Counted from the first letter of the stretch, positions 1-9,647 are shown. The stretch: DNA of 64,000 nt from CALMFG01 sp963674805 (GCA_963674805.2 CAXXNY010000026.1:124001-188000); one strand, 5' to 3'. A program made the numbers and translations. Notes: generated by a model not told the origin, from the letters alone.

Positions 1-693
1 TACGCCTTCAGGTATCGATAAATCAAGCTTGCTTTCTTCCGCGTCATCGTCATTTTCATCACGGATTTCGTCTAATTCCTTCTCATCCGCTTCTTCGACG
101 ACGTCGATTTTTGCTGATTCCAGCGCAATCAGAATACGATCCAGCGTTTCCGGTTTAATCGTATTCTCGTCCAGCGAATCATTGATTTGTTTATAAGTGA
201 TCTTTCCGGTTTCTTTTCCTTCGTCGATCACTTTCTTTAACTTCGACTGCTGTTCATCACTAGAAAACTTATCAGCAATCAACTCTTCAAGCGACAATAC
301 TTTGCTGTCTTTTTCTGCTGTTTTTGCCTGCTGATCATTTGGGTCTGTTTTCTTCTTTGAGCCTGCTGTATCTGCCATTGGTGCCTTTTCCTCTTTCTTT
401 GCTGATTCTTTTGGTTTTGTTTCTTTTTTTACCGCATCCGCTTTTGAGCCGGTCGGTTTTGCTGCGGTTTTCTTATCGGCTGCCGGAGCCGGTTTTCTTG
501 ATGTTGTTGTTTTCGTGCTTACAGCAGTTTTCTCCGCAGGTTTCTTTGCGGCGGTCGTCGCTGTTTTCTTTACCGTATCTTTTGCCGAAGCTGTAGCTTT
601 TTTTGTTTCTGGCGTATCAATTTTCGCCGTGGGTTTCTTTGCCGGTTGTTTTTTTCCGGCGGTTTGTGTCCCCTTTGTTTTCTTTTCAGCCAA
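1..693 (-). CDS. rpoD: RNA polymerase primary sigma factor RpoD/SigA, N-terminal part (cut by window edge)
   Basis: Only the first 231 codons are in the window. From about residue 132 the protein reads like sigma-70 region 1.1 (LSLEELIADKF, then KITYKQINDSL, then an acidic DENDDDAEE stretch before LDLSIPEG), which in the family blocks DNA binding until holoenzyme forms. Residues 1-130 are an unusual low-complexity tail rich in Lys, Ala, Thr and Pro. The start is a TTG at 691-693, preceded by a strong SD (GGAAGGTGAG), 15 bases after the dnaG stop. No ATG lies nearby in frame. The dgt-dnaG-rpoD order is classical in Firmicutes and supports the call. The promoter-binding regions 2-4 lie outside the window. 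Confidence 0.9.
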   Translation of the reverse strand, partial: MAEKKTKGTQTAGKKQPAKKPTAKIDTPETKKATASAKDTVKKTATTAAKKPAEKTAVSTKTTTSRKPAPAADKKTAAKPTGSKADAVKKETKPKESAKKEEKAPMADTAGSKKKTDPNDQQAKTAEKDSKVLSLEELIADKFSSDEQQSKLKKVIDEGKETGKITYKQINDSLDENTIKPETLDRILIALESAKIDVVEEADEKELDEIRDENDDDAEESKLDLSIPEGV

Positions 694-708
694 TTTACTC
701 ACCTTCCA

Positions 709-2481
709 TCAATTTGGCTTTTTCTTTTTGTCATGCAATTTTTTATTCAACTCGCTGATTTCAGCGAGAATCATATCTTTATTTGTTGATGACGCAATTT
801 TTTTCAGCAGTTCATCTCTCTGGTATGTGAGTATTTTATTCTCATAGTTATCTAAAATGTGTCCAACATCAAGGCCGTCTACATCTTCTACATCTATCTT
901 GGTTAAAATACTGCCCGCCAGTTTTTGCGCTTCATTATCCAATTCCGTTAACAATTCGGCATCGGTCGGTAAAATACCTTCTTTTACGCGCGTATTTATC
1001 ACATTTAATATGTTTTTCACGCGTGAATCCTGTATATATTCCAAATACCGTCCAATCTCATAGATCGCAATCTTCTTTGGATTCGCTAAAAATATCTTTG
1101 CCAGTGCAAGTTCGGACGGGTCGATCTTCTTTTCCCCGGCTTCCTGCTGGTGCGTCATTTTAAAGAACCGGTCCTGATCGGGTGCATCGTGCCTAGTAAT
1201 CTGTGAGCTGATCTGGTCCTTGATGGCCTGCAGTGAGTGCCCGGTTTCCTTTCCAAGACGGATAATATACTGCTCGCGCTCAATCGGGTTTTGAAGCGAT
1301 TTAATAATCTCGCATGCACCAACCACATAGGCGGATTTTCCCTCGTAAGCCGATAAATCGTGCCCTTCTTTTAATCGGTCGAGCCGGTAATTGACCGCAT
1401 CCAGCGCATGCTTCGCCTGTGCCACAAACGCGTTATAGCCGTTTGTTTTAATATACTCATCCGGGTCAACGCCTTCCGAGAACACAATAACTTTTGCTTT
1501 TAATCCGACACTCTCTAAAATTTCAATCGCCTTTAAGGTCGCTTTCTGCCCCGCCGCATCGCCGTCATAGGCGATATACACGAGCGGTACGTACCGCTTT
1601 ATCAATAGTGCCTGTTCTTTGGTCAGTGCAGTTCCCAGCGTCGCCACTGCGTTATAGATGCCTTTTGCATATAACGAAATGACATCCATATATCCTTCAA
1701 CCAGCACCACACTCTGAATCCGCTTGATCGCTTTTACAAAATTCAGCGCGTAGACATTGCGCCGTTTGTTAAACGCAAACGTGTCCGATGTATTCAGATA
1801 TTTCGGTGTGCTGTCGTCCATCACTCGGCCGCCGAACCCGATAACATCCCCGAACACATTGAATATCGGGAACATAATCCGATTTCGGAAATTATCATAC
1901 GCATGTTCGTTTTTGATCAGACAGAGCCCTGCTTCGTTGATCTGTGCCTTTTTATATCCCTGCTCAGTCAAATGGTTCAGCAGGCTGTCCCACTCATCGG
2001 AGGCATACCCTAAACCGAATTTTTTAATGGTTTTATCGTCCAGTCCGCGTGATTTCAGGTAGTCCAGCGCATGCTTCCCGTTTTCACCGGTCAGGTTTTG
2101 GTAATAAAACTGTCCGGCTTTTTTATTGATTTCATAAATCTTCAGCCGGCGTTGTTTATTCTTTTCATAGTCAGCATCCGATGTATTCTCCGGCAGCGGA
2201 ATACCCGCGCGTTCGGCCAGTCGTTCTATTGCTTCCGGAAACGTCAGTTTATCTATTTTCATCAGAAAGCTGATGACATTCCCGCCTTCATGGCAGCCAA
2301 AGCAATAAAAAATCTGCTTATCTTTAGAGACAGAAAAAGACGGTGTTTTTTCATGATGAAACGGACAGAGTCCCCACATCCGTCCGGATTTATTCTGAAG
2401 GCTGACATAATCGGACACAATATCTTCTATATCTATTTTTGCCAGCAGACCGTTTATCCAGTCCTGGTCATAATATGCCAT
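709..2481 (-). CDS. dnaG: DNA primase DnaG
   Basis: Makes RNA primers for lagging-strand synthesis at the replication fork. The 590-residue length is normal. The N-terminal zinc finger is intact (Cys39, His42, Cys60, Cys63, in CPFH...CFGC). The catalytic Toprim core has EGYMD and, further on, AYDGDAAG for metal binding. The C-terminal quarter is the less conserved helicase-interaction domain. The ATG at 2481 has SD AAAGGAA. The gene sits 26 bases after dgt and just before rpoD, the macromolecular-synthesis arrangement. It is probably transcribed with its upstream neighbours, as no obvious terminator separates them. Confidence 0.97.
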   Translation of the reverse strand: MAYYDQDWINGLLAKIDIEDIVSDYVSLQNKSGRMWGLCPFHHEKTPSFSVSKDKQIFYCFGCHEGGNVISFLMKIDKLTFPEAIERLAERAGIPLPENTSDADYEKNKQRRLKIYEINKKAGQFYYQNLTGENGKHALDYLKSRGLDDKTIKKFGLGYASDEWDSLLNHLTEQGYKKAQINEAGLCLIKNEHAYDNFRNRIMFPIFNVFGDVIGFGGRVMDDSTPKYLNTSDTFAFNKRRNVYALNFVKAIKRIQSVVLVEGYMDVISLYAKGIYNAVATLGTALTKEQALLIKRYVPLVYIAYDGDAAGQKATLKAIEILESVGLKAKVIVFSEGVDPDEYIKTNGYNAFVAQAKHALDAVNYRLDRLKEGHDLSAYEGKSAYVVGACEIIKSLQNPIEREQYIIRLGKETGHSLQAIKDQISSQITRHDAPDQDRFFKMTHQQEAGEKKIDPSELALAKIFLANPKKIAIYEIGRYLEYIQDSRVKNILNVINTRVKEGILPTDAELLTELDNEAQKLAGSILTKIDVEDVDGLDVGHILDNYENKILTYQRDELLKKIASSTNKDMILAEISELNKKLHDKKKKPN

Positions 2482-2507
2482 GGTGTGTTCCTTTTAATCC
2501 CAACATA

Positions 2508-3509
2508 TTAATATACCCCCCAACCGATGGGTACAAACAAATCTGAGTAAATTTTTATGACATATCGGTCCGTCATACTGGCCAAATAGTCGATTATCGC
2601 CTGTTTCTTGCCATATCTTTCTATATTCCTGGACTGATCGTCAGGAATAATCGCAGGGTCTTTATAAAACGCATCATAAAGCGATAGTATCATGCGTTCC
2701 GCCTTGCTCTCCTCGGACTTAGCGATCGGATTTAAATATACATGCGCAAACATAAATTCTCGTAAGTCATTAAAAATACGTTCCGCCTCGGCAGATTTTT
2801 TTACTTCACCGTTACCGCTGTTTTTAATGATGTCCGAAATCATCGTGTCAATACGCTGGGAATGCGTTTCACCGAAAAACTCCCGCGTTTCTTTTGGGAT
2901 TTCAGCCGGGTTTAAAATGCCCGCCCTTACCGCATCATCGATATCATGATTGACATAAGCAATACGGTCGGCCAAATTCACCACCACGCCTTCCAGCGTT
3001 GCGGGTTTTAAGCGCCGTTTATGGTTATAAATACCATCATTTACCTGTATGGTCAGGTTCAAGCCCTTTCCGTTTTCAAGATATTTAACGATTCTTAAAC
3101 TCTGATTGTTGTGTTCAAAACTCGGGTCCACCTGCTTAATCGCCCGTTCCCCTGCATGCCCGAACGGCGTATGGCCGAGATCGTGCCCGAGCGATATGGC
3201 TTCTGTCAAGTCCTCGTTCAGTCTGAGCGCACGCGAAATGGACCGCGCAATCTGCGATACCTCCAGCGTATGCGTCAGCCGGGTACGGTAATGGTCACCT
3301 TCCGGAATCAGAAACACTTGTGTCTTATGTTTTAGTCTGCGGAATGACTTTGAATGGATAATGCGGTCGCGGTCCCGCTGGAACTTGGTGCGGAATTCAC
3401 ATTCTTCTACCGGTTCGACTCTGGTTGCATCACAAGAAAAAGCCGCATACGGGCTTAAGATGGTTTTCTCTAAGGCTTCTATTTTCTCTCTCGTATTATA
3501 TTCATCCAT
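2508..3509 (-). CDS. dgt: dNTP triphosphohydrolase (dGTPase-like, HD domain)
   Basis: Family members hydrolyse dGTP or other dNTPs to the nucleoside and triphosphate. The HD metal site is visible: HTLEV, then GHDLGHTPFGHAGE. The conserved opening FQRDRDRIIHS and FRRLKHKTQVF is also present. I place the start at ATG 3507-3509 (MDEYNTREK) because relatives begin there. An in-frame TTG at 3539 would add 10 residues, but its AAAGGA lies only two bases away. The ATG itself has no good SD, and a TATAAT (3520-3525) sits 10 bases upstream, so a short-leader transcript is possible though its -35 is poor. The substrate cannot be told from sequence. Confidence 0.9.
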   Translation of the reverse strand: MDEYNTREKIEALEKTILSPYAAFSCDATRVEPVEECEFRTKFQRDRDRIIHSKSFRRLKHKTQVFLIPEGDHYRTRLTHTLEVSQIARSISRALRLNEDLTEAISLGHDLGHTPFGHAGERAIKQVDPSFEHNNQSLRIVKYLENGKGLNLTIQVNDGIYNHKRRLKPATLEGVVVNLADRIAYVNHDIDDAVRAGILNPAEIPKETREFFGETHSQRIDTMISDIIKNSGNGEVKKSAEAERIFNDLREFMFAHVYLNPIAKSEESKAERMILSLYDAFYKDPAIIPDDQSRNIERYGKKQAIIDYLASMTDRYVIKIYSDLFVPIGWGVY

Positions 3510-3592
3510 ACTTTTATTAATTATACAAACACTGCTCAAAATCCTTTAATTTTAATTAAACCGGAACAGAGTTTCCATTTTATTAACAATTT

Positions 3593-4282
3593 TTATAAAA
3601 TGCGTTTCAGTTTAAAGTCAAGGTAATCGCACGATACATTATGATAGGTGATTCCGTTCAACTCACCATTAAATGAACGCATCGCGGCGATATCATGCAG
3701 ATGCCCGTAAATAACTGTTTTTATGCCAAACGTTTCTAATAATTCAGTAAATCCGTTGGGCTCTTTCATCTCATTGAACGGCGGGTAATGCATCATCACA
3801 ACCACACAGTCATCATCCGTTCGTTTCATGCTTTCAAGCGATATTTTTAAACGCCCGACTTCCCTTAAGTATATCTTTTCATCGTCCGGGAGAAACTCCT
3901 TTTCATTCGGGCATACCCAGCCGCGCGTCCCCGCAAACCATACATCGCCGAAATTCAGCGAATCGTTTTGGATCACATAGGTTTCGTTATACAGGATGGC
4001 CCTGACGCGGGAGATTGAACTCCACCAATAATCATGGTTGCCGCGCAGCATGATCTTCTTACCGGGCATTTCGCAGATTTCATCCGTATCGATTTTCGCT
4101 TCTTCCATACGCATCGCCCAGCTGATGTCCCCGGGAATCAGCACAACATCTTCCGGTTCGACTTTTTCGCGCCAGTCTTCCATGATTTTGTCCCAATGGT
4201 CGTCCCAATTGTCCCCGAAAATATTCATTGGTTTCGGTTGTGCGCCCGACAGGTGCAGGTCTGATATTGCATATACGTTCAT
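3593..4282 (-). CDS. Calcineurin-like metallophosphoesterase
   Basis: A 229-residue predicted phosphohydrolase with the whole dinuclear metal site: Asp8/His10 (SDLHL), GDISW, GNHDYWW, an HYPP motif and C-terminal GHLHD. It matches the family of small cytoplasmic phosphoesterases often found by ysxC and lon in clostridia. The substrate is unknown. It starts at ATG 4282, with SD AGAGAG, 17 bases after ysxC, so it is probably cotranscribed with lon and ysxC. No signal peptide or membrane segment is seen. Confidence 0.85.
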   Translation of the reverse strand: MNVYAISDLHLSGAQPKPMNIFGDNWDDHWDKIMEDWREKVEPEDVVLIPGDISWAMRMEEAKIDTDEICEMPGKKIMLRGNHDYWWSSISRVRAILYNETYVIQNDSLNFGDVWFAGTRGWVCPNEKEFLPDDEKIYLREVGRLKISLESMKRTDDDCVVVMMHYPPFNEMKEPNGFTELLETFGIKTVIYGHLHDIAAMRSFNGELNGITYHNVSCDYLDFKLKRIL

Positions 4283-4299
4283 ATTTTTCTCTCTGTTTA

Positions 4300-4881
4300 T
4301 CAGATAAACGCGGCAAATGCGTCAATCAAATCTTCTTTCCCGAACTTATCCTGGCTGGATACCGGAAAAATATCAAATCCCGTACCGTATCCGATCGCCT
4401 GTTTAATCATCTTTAACTGCTGAAACCGTTTTGACTTTGCGATTTTATCGGCTTTTGTCGCCGCACAAATCACTGGCAGCCCGTACTGCGCCGCCCAGTT
4501 AAACATCATTAAGTCATTTTGTGTCTGCTGGTGCCGGATATCGAGCAGAATCAGCATTGCCTTAAGCTGGCGTGTTCCGGCTAAATACCCTTCAATCATG
4601 TGTCCCCATGACTGCTGTTCAGATTTAGATACTTTTGCGTATCCGTACCCCGGCAGGTCAACCAGATAAAACGCATCGTTAATCAGAAAGAAATTAACCA
4701 GTCGTGTTTTCCCCGGCGTGCCGCTGGTCTTTGCGAGCTTTTTGTTGCCGCACATATAATTAATCAGCGAAGACTTACCGACGTTGGACTTACCCGCAAC
4801 AGCGATCTCCGGATAATCGCCGCCCGGGTGGTCCTTCATATTCACGATTGACTTAATGAATACCGCTTTTTTTATATCCAT
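4300..4881 (-). CDS. ysxC: Ribosome-biogenesis GTPase YsxC/YihA (EngB)
   Basis: A small (193 aa) TRAFAC GTPase needed for assembly of the 50S subunit. Motifs: P-loop GKSNVGKSS near residues 30-38, switch II DLPGYGYA, G4 TKADK and a G5-like PVSSQ. The ATG at 4879-4881 abuts the lon stop TAA (4882-4884), so translation is very likely coupled. The lon-ysxC pair is conserved in Firmicutes. The length is normal and nothing is odd. Confidence 0.96.
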   Translation of the reverse strand: MDIKKAVFIKSIVNMKDHPGGDYPEIAVAGKSNVGKSSLINYMCGNKKLAKTSGTPGKTRLVNFFLINDAFYLVDLPGYGYAKVSKSEQQSWGHMIEGYLAGTRQLKAMLILLDIRHQQTQNDLMMFNWAAQYGLPVICAATKADKIAKSKRFQQLKMIKQAIGYGTGFDIFPVSSQDKFGKEDLIDAFAAFI

Positions 4882-7203
4882 TTATTTCACCAGCGCCAGT
4901 GCCAGTACTTCGTCGATTTCTTCAACAAAATATGGTTTAATGCGCTTTGTTAAGTCCTCCGGAAAATCCTGATAGTCCTTTTCATTCTCTTTCGGCATGA
5001 TGATGTTAAATATGCCTGCACGCATCGCAGCCAGCACCTTTTCCTTTAATCCGCCTATTCTCAGCACACGTCCGGTCAGCGTTACCTCGCCTGTCATCGC
5101 AATATCGCGTTTCACGGCGCGTCCGGTCAGCACCGATACCAGCGCCGTTACCATGGTGATACCGGCCGACGGCCCGTCCTTTGGTATGGCGCCTTCGGGA
5201 ATATGGATATGAATATCTTTATCGCTGAATGATTTATCGTCGATTTTTAAATCCGGCGCCTTCGACCGCACCAGACTCAATCCCGTCTGTGCGGATTCTT
5301 TCATCACGTCGCCCATCATTCCGGTGAGCTGCAGCTTGCCGGAACCGTTAAACCCGGTCGCTTCTATGCTTAACGTCACGCCGCCTGTCGCCGTCCATGC
5401 CAGTCCGTTTACCACGCCGACACGGTCCATTTCATCGACAACATCATAGTTAAACCGCGGCGCCTTTAAGAACTCGCGCACCATCTCTTTTGTGACAGTG
5501 ATTGAAGCATCGCCGGACTGGATCAGACGGCTGGTCGCTTTACGGCATACCGCCGCAATTTCGCGCTCCAGATTCCGAACGCCTGATTCTCGGGTGTACA
5601 GGTTAATGATATCCTCTACCGCTTCATCATCAAAAATAATCTTTTCCTTATTCAAGCCATGCGCCTCAGCTTGTTTTTTGATCAAATGCCGTTTTGCGAT
5701 TTCACGTTTTTCTTCATAAGTATAGCTCGTTAACTGAATAATTTCCATTCGGTCAAGCAGCGGACGCGGAATCGTCTCGGTTGAGTTTGCCGTCGTGACA
5801 AACATTACCTGTGACAAATCATACGGTATATCCAAGTAATGGTCTCTGAATGTCGAGTTAATTTCCGGGTCTAAAACCTCAAGCATCGCTGATGCCGGAT
5901 CACCGCGGAAGTCTGATGCCATTTTATCGACTTCGTCAAAGAGAAAGACCGGATTATCCGTACCCGCCTGTTTGATCGAGGTGATAATACGCCCCGGTAT
6001 CGCGCCGATATATGTCCGTCTGTGCCCCCTGATTTCCGCTTCGTCCCTGACGCCGCCGAGTGACATGCGGACAAACTTCCGTCCGACTGCACGTGCAATT
6101 GAGCGCGCGATTGATGTCTTCCCGACACCGGGAGGGCCAACAAAACAAAGAATCGGTCCGCGCAGGTTCTTTTTCATCTTTAGTACAGCGATGTATTCCA
6201 CGATACGTTCTTTTACCTGATCTAAGCCATAGTGGTCTTCGTCTAAAATCGTCTGAACATGCGCCAGCGTCATCTTGTCCTTGGTTTTCTTTCCCCACGG
6301 CAGAGAGGCAATCGTATCGAGATAATTAATCATCACATTGAGCTCCGGCGAGTTCGCCGAAGTTTTTTCAAGCTTCTGCAGTTCTTTTTCGCACTTGTCT
6401 TTCACTTCTGCAGGCAGTTTTTTCTTATCCAGCCGTTCGCGCAGCGCGTTCACTTCGCTCATGACTGCGCTGTCTTCGCCGAGTTCCTTTTGGATAGCTT
6501 TAATCTGTTCCCTCAGGTAATACTCACGCTGGGATTTATCAATCTGTTTTTTCACCGAGCGGTTGATATCATTTTCGATATCAATAATATCAATTTCTTC
6601 GGTCAAGACCGATAATAACCGTTTCAGCCGGTCGAGCGGTTTTGTGTATTCCAATACTTCCTGTTTTAATTCGGTTGTGAATAAAACATAGGAGGACACC
6701 AAGTCCGTCAGTTTACCGGCATCCGAGATTTCCTTCACCGACATAACGGCGTCATTAGAAATCTTAAGCGACTTTTTGGCGTACTTTTCGAATGCGTTCA
6801 CCACCGCACGCATATACGCTTTTTCTTCCAAAGTCGGCTCTTCATGCGTATCAAGCAGCTCTTCCACCGCAACTTCATAATACGGTTTAATCTTTGTATA
6901 TTCGATAATACGGCCTCTGGATATCCCTTCGACCAATACGCGTATCGTATCCCCGGGCATCTTTAATACCTGTTTGACTTCGCAGATGGTGCCGACCCGG
7001 CTGATGTCGTCGGTGTCGGGGTCGTCTATATTGATGTCCTTTTGGGTCACCAAGAAAATACGCTGTTTGGATTCCAGCGCGCGTTCCAGTGCAGCGACCG
7101 ATTTTTCCCTGCCGACATCAAAATGCAGCACCATATACGGGAAGATAACCATCCCGCGAAGCGCTATTAAGGCAAATAGTTTCATTTGTCTATCGTCTTT
7201 CAT
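4882..7203 (-). CDS. lon: ATP-dependent Lon protease
   Basis: AAA+ serine protease degrading misfolded and regulatory proteins in the cytoplasm. Order: N-terminal substrate domain, central ATPase with Walker A GPPGVGKTS and Walker B FLFDEVDK, then the protease domain with the Ser-Lys dyad (Ser in DGPSAG, Lys in GGLKEK, about residues 679 and 720). I chose ATG 7203 because SD AAAGTGAG lies eight bases away. A GTG at 7212 would add three residues. A promoter with TTGATA, 18 bases and TATAAT lies just upstream. No CIRCE or CtsR-like operator was noticed there. Followed directly by ysxC. Confidence 0.97.
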   Translation of the reverse strand: MKDDRQMKLFALIALRGMVIFPYMVLHFDVGREKSVAALERALESKQRIFLVTQKDINIDDPDTDDISRVGTICEVKQVLKMPGDTIRVLVEGISRGRIIEYTKIKPYYEVAVEELLDTHEEPTLEEKAYMRAVVNAFEKYAKKSLKISNDAVMSVKEISDAGKLTDLVSSYVLFTTELKQEVLEYTKPLDRLKRLLSVLTEEIDIIDIENDINRSVKKQIDKSQREYYLREQIKAIQKELGEDSAVMSEVNALRERLDKKKLPAEVKDKCEKELQKLEKTSANSPELNVMINYLDTIASLPWGKKTKDKMTLAHVQTILDEDHYGLDQVKERIVEYIAVLKMKKNLRGPILCFVGPPGVGKTSIARSIARAVGRKFVRMSLGGVRDEAEIRGHRRTYIGAIPGRIITSIKQAGTDNPVFLFDEVDKMASDFRGDPASAMLEVLDPEINSTFRDHYLDIPYDLSQVMFVTTANSTETIPRPLLDRMEIIQLTSYTYEEKREIAKRHLIKKQAEAHGLNKEKIIFDDEAVEDIINLYTRESGVRNLEREIAAVCRKATSRLIQSGDASITVTKEMVREFLKAPRFNYDVVDEMDRVGVVNGLAWTATGGVTLSIEATGFNGSGKLQLTGMMGDVMKESAQTGLSLVRSKAPDLKIDDKSFSDKDIHIHIPEGAIPKDGPSAGITMVTALVSVLTGRAVKRDIAMTGEVTLTGRVLRIGGLKEKVLAAMRAGIFNIIMPKENEKDYQDFPEDLTKRIKPYFVEEIDEVLALALVK

Positions 7204-7237
7204 TATTATCACTCACTTTAGGTGTTATTGTTTGGTT

Positions 7238-7267
7238 ATTATACAGAACATTGATGTTAAATATCAA
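7238..7267 (-). promoter_or_regulatory. Promoter of the lon operon
   Basis: On the minus strand, -35 TTGATA (7262-7267) and -10 TATAAT (7238-7243) are spaced by 18 bases, with transcription predicted to start about 30 bases before the lon start codon. Confidence 0.7.
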
Positions 7268-7310
7268 GCTGTTGTACACATTATCTCAAATCTGCCAATT
7301 GATGTCCATA

Positions 7311-7347
7311 AAAAGAGCGTCATTCGTTAGTGCGAAGACGCCCTTTT
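7311..7347 (-). terminator. Intrinsic terminator behind the EF-G-like gene
   Basis: GACGC/GCGTC-centred stem (7315-7321 with 7337-7343, one mismatch), extended by A4/T4 on each side, followed on the minus strand by a T run. It separates the EF-G-like gene from lon. Confidence 0.7.
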
Positions 7348-7368
7348 ACAATTTATTCACCAAATATC

Positions 7369-9438
7369 TTATTCTTGTTCTTTATTCGCCTCTTCGATGA
7401 TCTTGGCGCTGATGTTGCCCGGCACTTCCTCGTAGCGTTCAACATTCACGCTGAAAACACCGTGCCCCTGTGTCATGCTGCGAAGGTCTGTCGCATACTT
7501 AACCATTTCAGCCTGCGGCACTTCGGCTTCAACTTTCTGCAGTCCTTCCACCGGTGTCATACCAAGAATCCGGCCGCGGCGTCTGTTCATATCGCCGATG
7601 ATATCACCCATGTATTCATCCGGCACAATGATTTCCGCTTTTAAGATTGGCTCCAGCAATACCGGGTTTGCCATTCCGCATCCGGTTTTATACGCCTGGT
7701 ACGCCGCCATCTTAAACGCCATTTCAGATGAGTCTACCGGATGGAACTTACCGTCAAACAATGTTGCGCGGATGTTCACCATCGGGTATCCTGCCAAAAC
7801 GCCCTTGTGAAGGCTTTCTCTTAATCCCTTTTCAACCGCCGGAATGTACTGACGCGGGACTGAGCCGCCCACGATCTTATCGACGAATTCAAAATCTTCA
7901 CCGGTCATCAGCGGTTCGAATTCGATAAACACATCTCCGAATTGTCCGTGTCCGCCGGATTGCTTCTTATGCTTGCCTTCAGCGGTCACTTTCTTTTTAA
8001 TGGTTTCACGGTACGGCAGTTTCGGGTCGGATAGTTCCGCTTCAACATGGAACTTGTTGACCAGCTTTTTGCAGATAATATCGATCTGCAGTTCGCCGAG
8101 TCCGCTGATCAATGTTTCGGTTGTTTCAGTCTGAACCTCAACCGTAATAGTCGGGTCTTCTTCTTCCAGACGATGCAGTCCGGCAAATACTTTTTCTTCT
8201 TCACCCTGCTTCTTCGCGGTTACCGCGAGTGAAATGCTGGGTTTCGGGAAGTCCAAGGGTTCGAATGTAGCTTTGACTGACGGCGCCGCCAATGTATCCG
8301 ATGTTTCGGTCAGCTGCAGCTTTGCCACCGCACCCACGTCTCCGGCCACGAGCTTGTCCACGTTCTTTTGTTTTTTCCCGTCCATGATATAGACAGAACC
8401 GTGTTTTTCACTCTTGCCTTTATTCACATTAACGATATCAGAGCTTCCGGTTATCTCACCCTGAATCACTTTGAATACGGATAATTTACCCACAAACGGG
8501 TCCGCAACCGTCTTGCAGATTTTCGCCATGAGCGGTTTTGAAGCATCAATCTTAATTTCGATGCTTTCACCCTTTTCGTCTTTCGCCTTAACCGGATTCG
8601 CACGGTCAGGCGACGGCATGAACGACAGGATGTTATCCATTAATAAATCAACGCCCATATTTCCTGCCGCAGAGCCGACAAACACCGGCACGACATCGCC
8701 TTCGTCAATCCCGGTCTTTAAGCCTTTAACAATATCGTCTTTGGTCAGCGCTTCGCCGCCGAAGAATTTTTCAAGCAGTTCTTCATCGTTTTCCGCTGCA
8801 TTTTCGACAATCTCACTGCGCATTTCTTCGACTCTAGCCTTCATATCATCGGGAATCGGCATCTCTTTGGATTGTTTTCCCGTGACATCATAGGCTTTCA
8901 TTTCGATAATATCGACGATTCCCTTAAAATCAAGTCCGTCTCCAATTGGTATTTGAACGGGTGTAATCTTCACGCCGTATTTGTCTTTAATAGTCGCAAA
9001 CGCCTTTTCATAGATGACGTTTTCTTTATCCATCTGATTGATGAAAAATGCCCGTGCCATCTTATGCTTTTCACAAAACTCCCAAGCTTTTTCCGCTCCG
9101 ACGGAAAGGCCGGATTTTGCCGATACCACGATTAACGCGGCATCTGCCAGATGGTATGCCTGAACCGCTTCCCCCGCGAAATCAAAATATCCCGGAGCGT
9201 CCATCACATTGATCTTGACCTTTTTCCATTCAACAGGCGCAAATCCCGTCATAATCGAAATTTTTCTGCTTACTTCCTCAGGGTCGAAATCAGTGTGCGT
9301 ATTTCCCTCTTCTACTTTACCCAGTCTATCTGTTGCACCGGAATCAAATAACATCGCTTCGGCCAACGAGGTTTTTCCGTCACCGCCGTGACCGACTAAT
9401 GCAATGTTTCTGATGTTCTCAGTTGCATATACATTCAT
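7369..9438 (-). CDS. Elongation factor G-like GTPase (EF-G paralogue)
   Basis: All EF-G domains are present over 689 residues (GTPase, domain II, III, IV and C-terminal V). The G-boxes depart from translocating EF-G: the P-loop is GHGGDGKTS rather than AHIDAGKTT, and the G4 box is NQMDKE rather than NKMD. This is the pattern of the EF-G-like paralogue family common in Clostridia and Actinobacteria, whose exact role is not settled. The canonical fusA of the str operon is not here. The start ATG has SD AAGGAGG. No tet(M)-type signature was seen, so I do not propose ribosome protection. A terminator follows. Confidence 0.85.
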   Translation of the reverse strand: MNVYATENIRNIALVGHGGDGKTSLAEAMLFDSGATDRLGKVEEGNTHTDFDPEEVSRKISIMTGFAPVEWKKVKINVMDAPGYFDFAGEAVQAYHLADAALIVVSAKSGLSVGAEKAWEFCEKHKMARAFFINQMDKENVIYEKAFATIKDKYGVKITPVQIPIGDGLDFKGIVDIIEMKAYDVTGKQSKEMPIPDDMKARVEEMRSEIVENAAENDEELLEKFFGGEALTKDDIVKGLKTGIDEGDVVPVFVGSAAGNMGVDLLMDNILSFMPSPDRANPVKAKDEKGESIEIKIDASKPLMAKICKTVADPFVGKLSVFKVIQGEITGSSDIVNVNKGKSEKHGSVYIMDGKKQKNVDKLVAGDVGAVAKLQLTETSDTLAAPSVKATFEPLDFPKPSISLAVTAKKQGEEEKVFAGLHRLEEEDPTITVEVQTETTETLISGLGELQIDIICKKLVNKFHVEAELSDPKLPYRETIKKKVTAEGKHKKQSGGHGQFGDVFIEFEPLMTGEDFEFVDKIVGGSVPRQYIPAVEKGLRESLHKGVLAGYPMVNIRATLFDGKFHPVDSSEMAFKMAAYQAYKTGCGMANPVLLEPILKAEIIVPDEYMGDIIGDMNRRRGRILGMTPVEGLQKVEAEVPQAEMVKYATDLRSMTQGHGVFSVNVERYEEVPGNISAKIIEEANKEQE

Positions 9439-9532
9439 ACAGCTTCATTCCTCCTTAACAATTTTTCGAAAATATATATAAGGAATTCTGGATTCCAAGA
9501 CGTCTCGCTCATATTTGCACGTAGCGTTATTT

Positions 9533-9547
9533 TAACAGAAACCTGCT
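9533..9547 (-). promoter_or_regulatory. -10 region of the EF-G-like gene promoter
   Basis: On the minus strand this reads TGTTAAAATAACGCT: an extended -10 (TG-n-TAAAAT) with no good -35. The same 15 bases occur at the rpsT promoter (11788-11802). Confidence 0.5.
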
Positions 9548-9647
9548 GAAAAATAAACGATTATTTAAAATATTTTCATAAAACAGGTAGAAAAAACGCC
9601 TGTTCTGTGTCATAATAATGGACAATAATTTGGTTAGGAGAATAGAT

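Noticed and set aside
324..847. Hydrophobic plus-strand reading frames opposite rpoD
   Set aside because: They are the complement of Lys/Ala/Glu-rich sequence, which reads as Phe/Leu/Ser-rich on the other strand; there is no SD or family match.
7369..9438. EF-G-like gene as tetracycline resistance ribosome protection protein
   Set aside because: No Tet(M)-like signature or mobile context; the altered G-boxes match the EF-G-like paralogue family.
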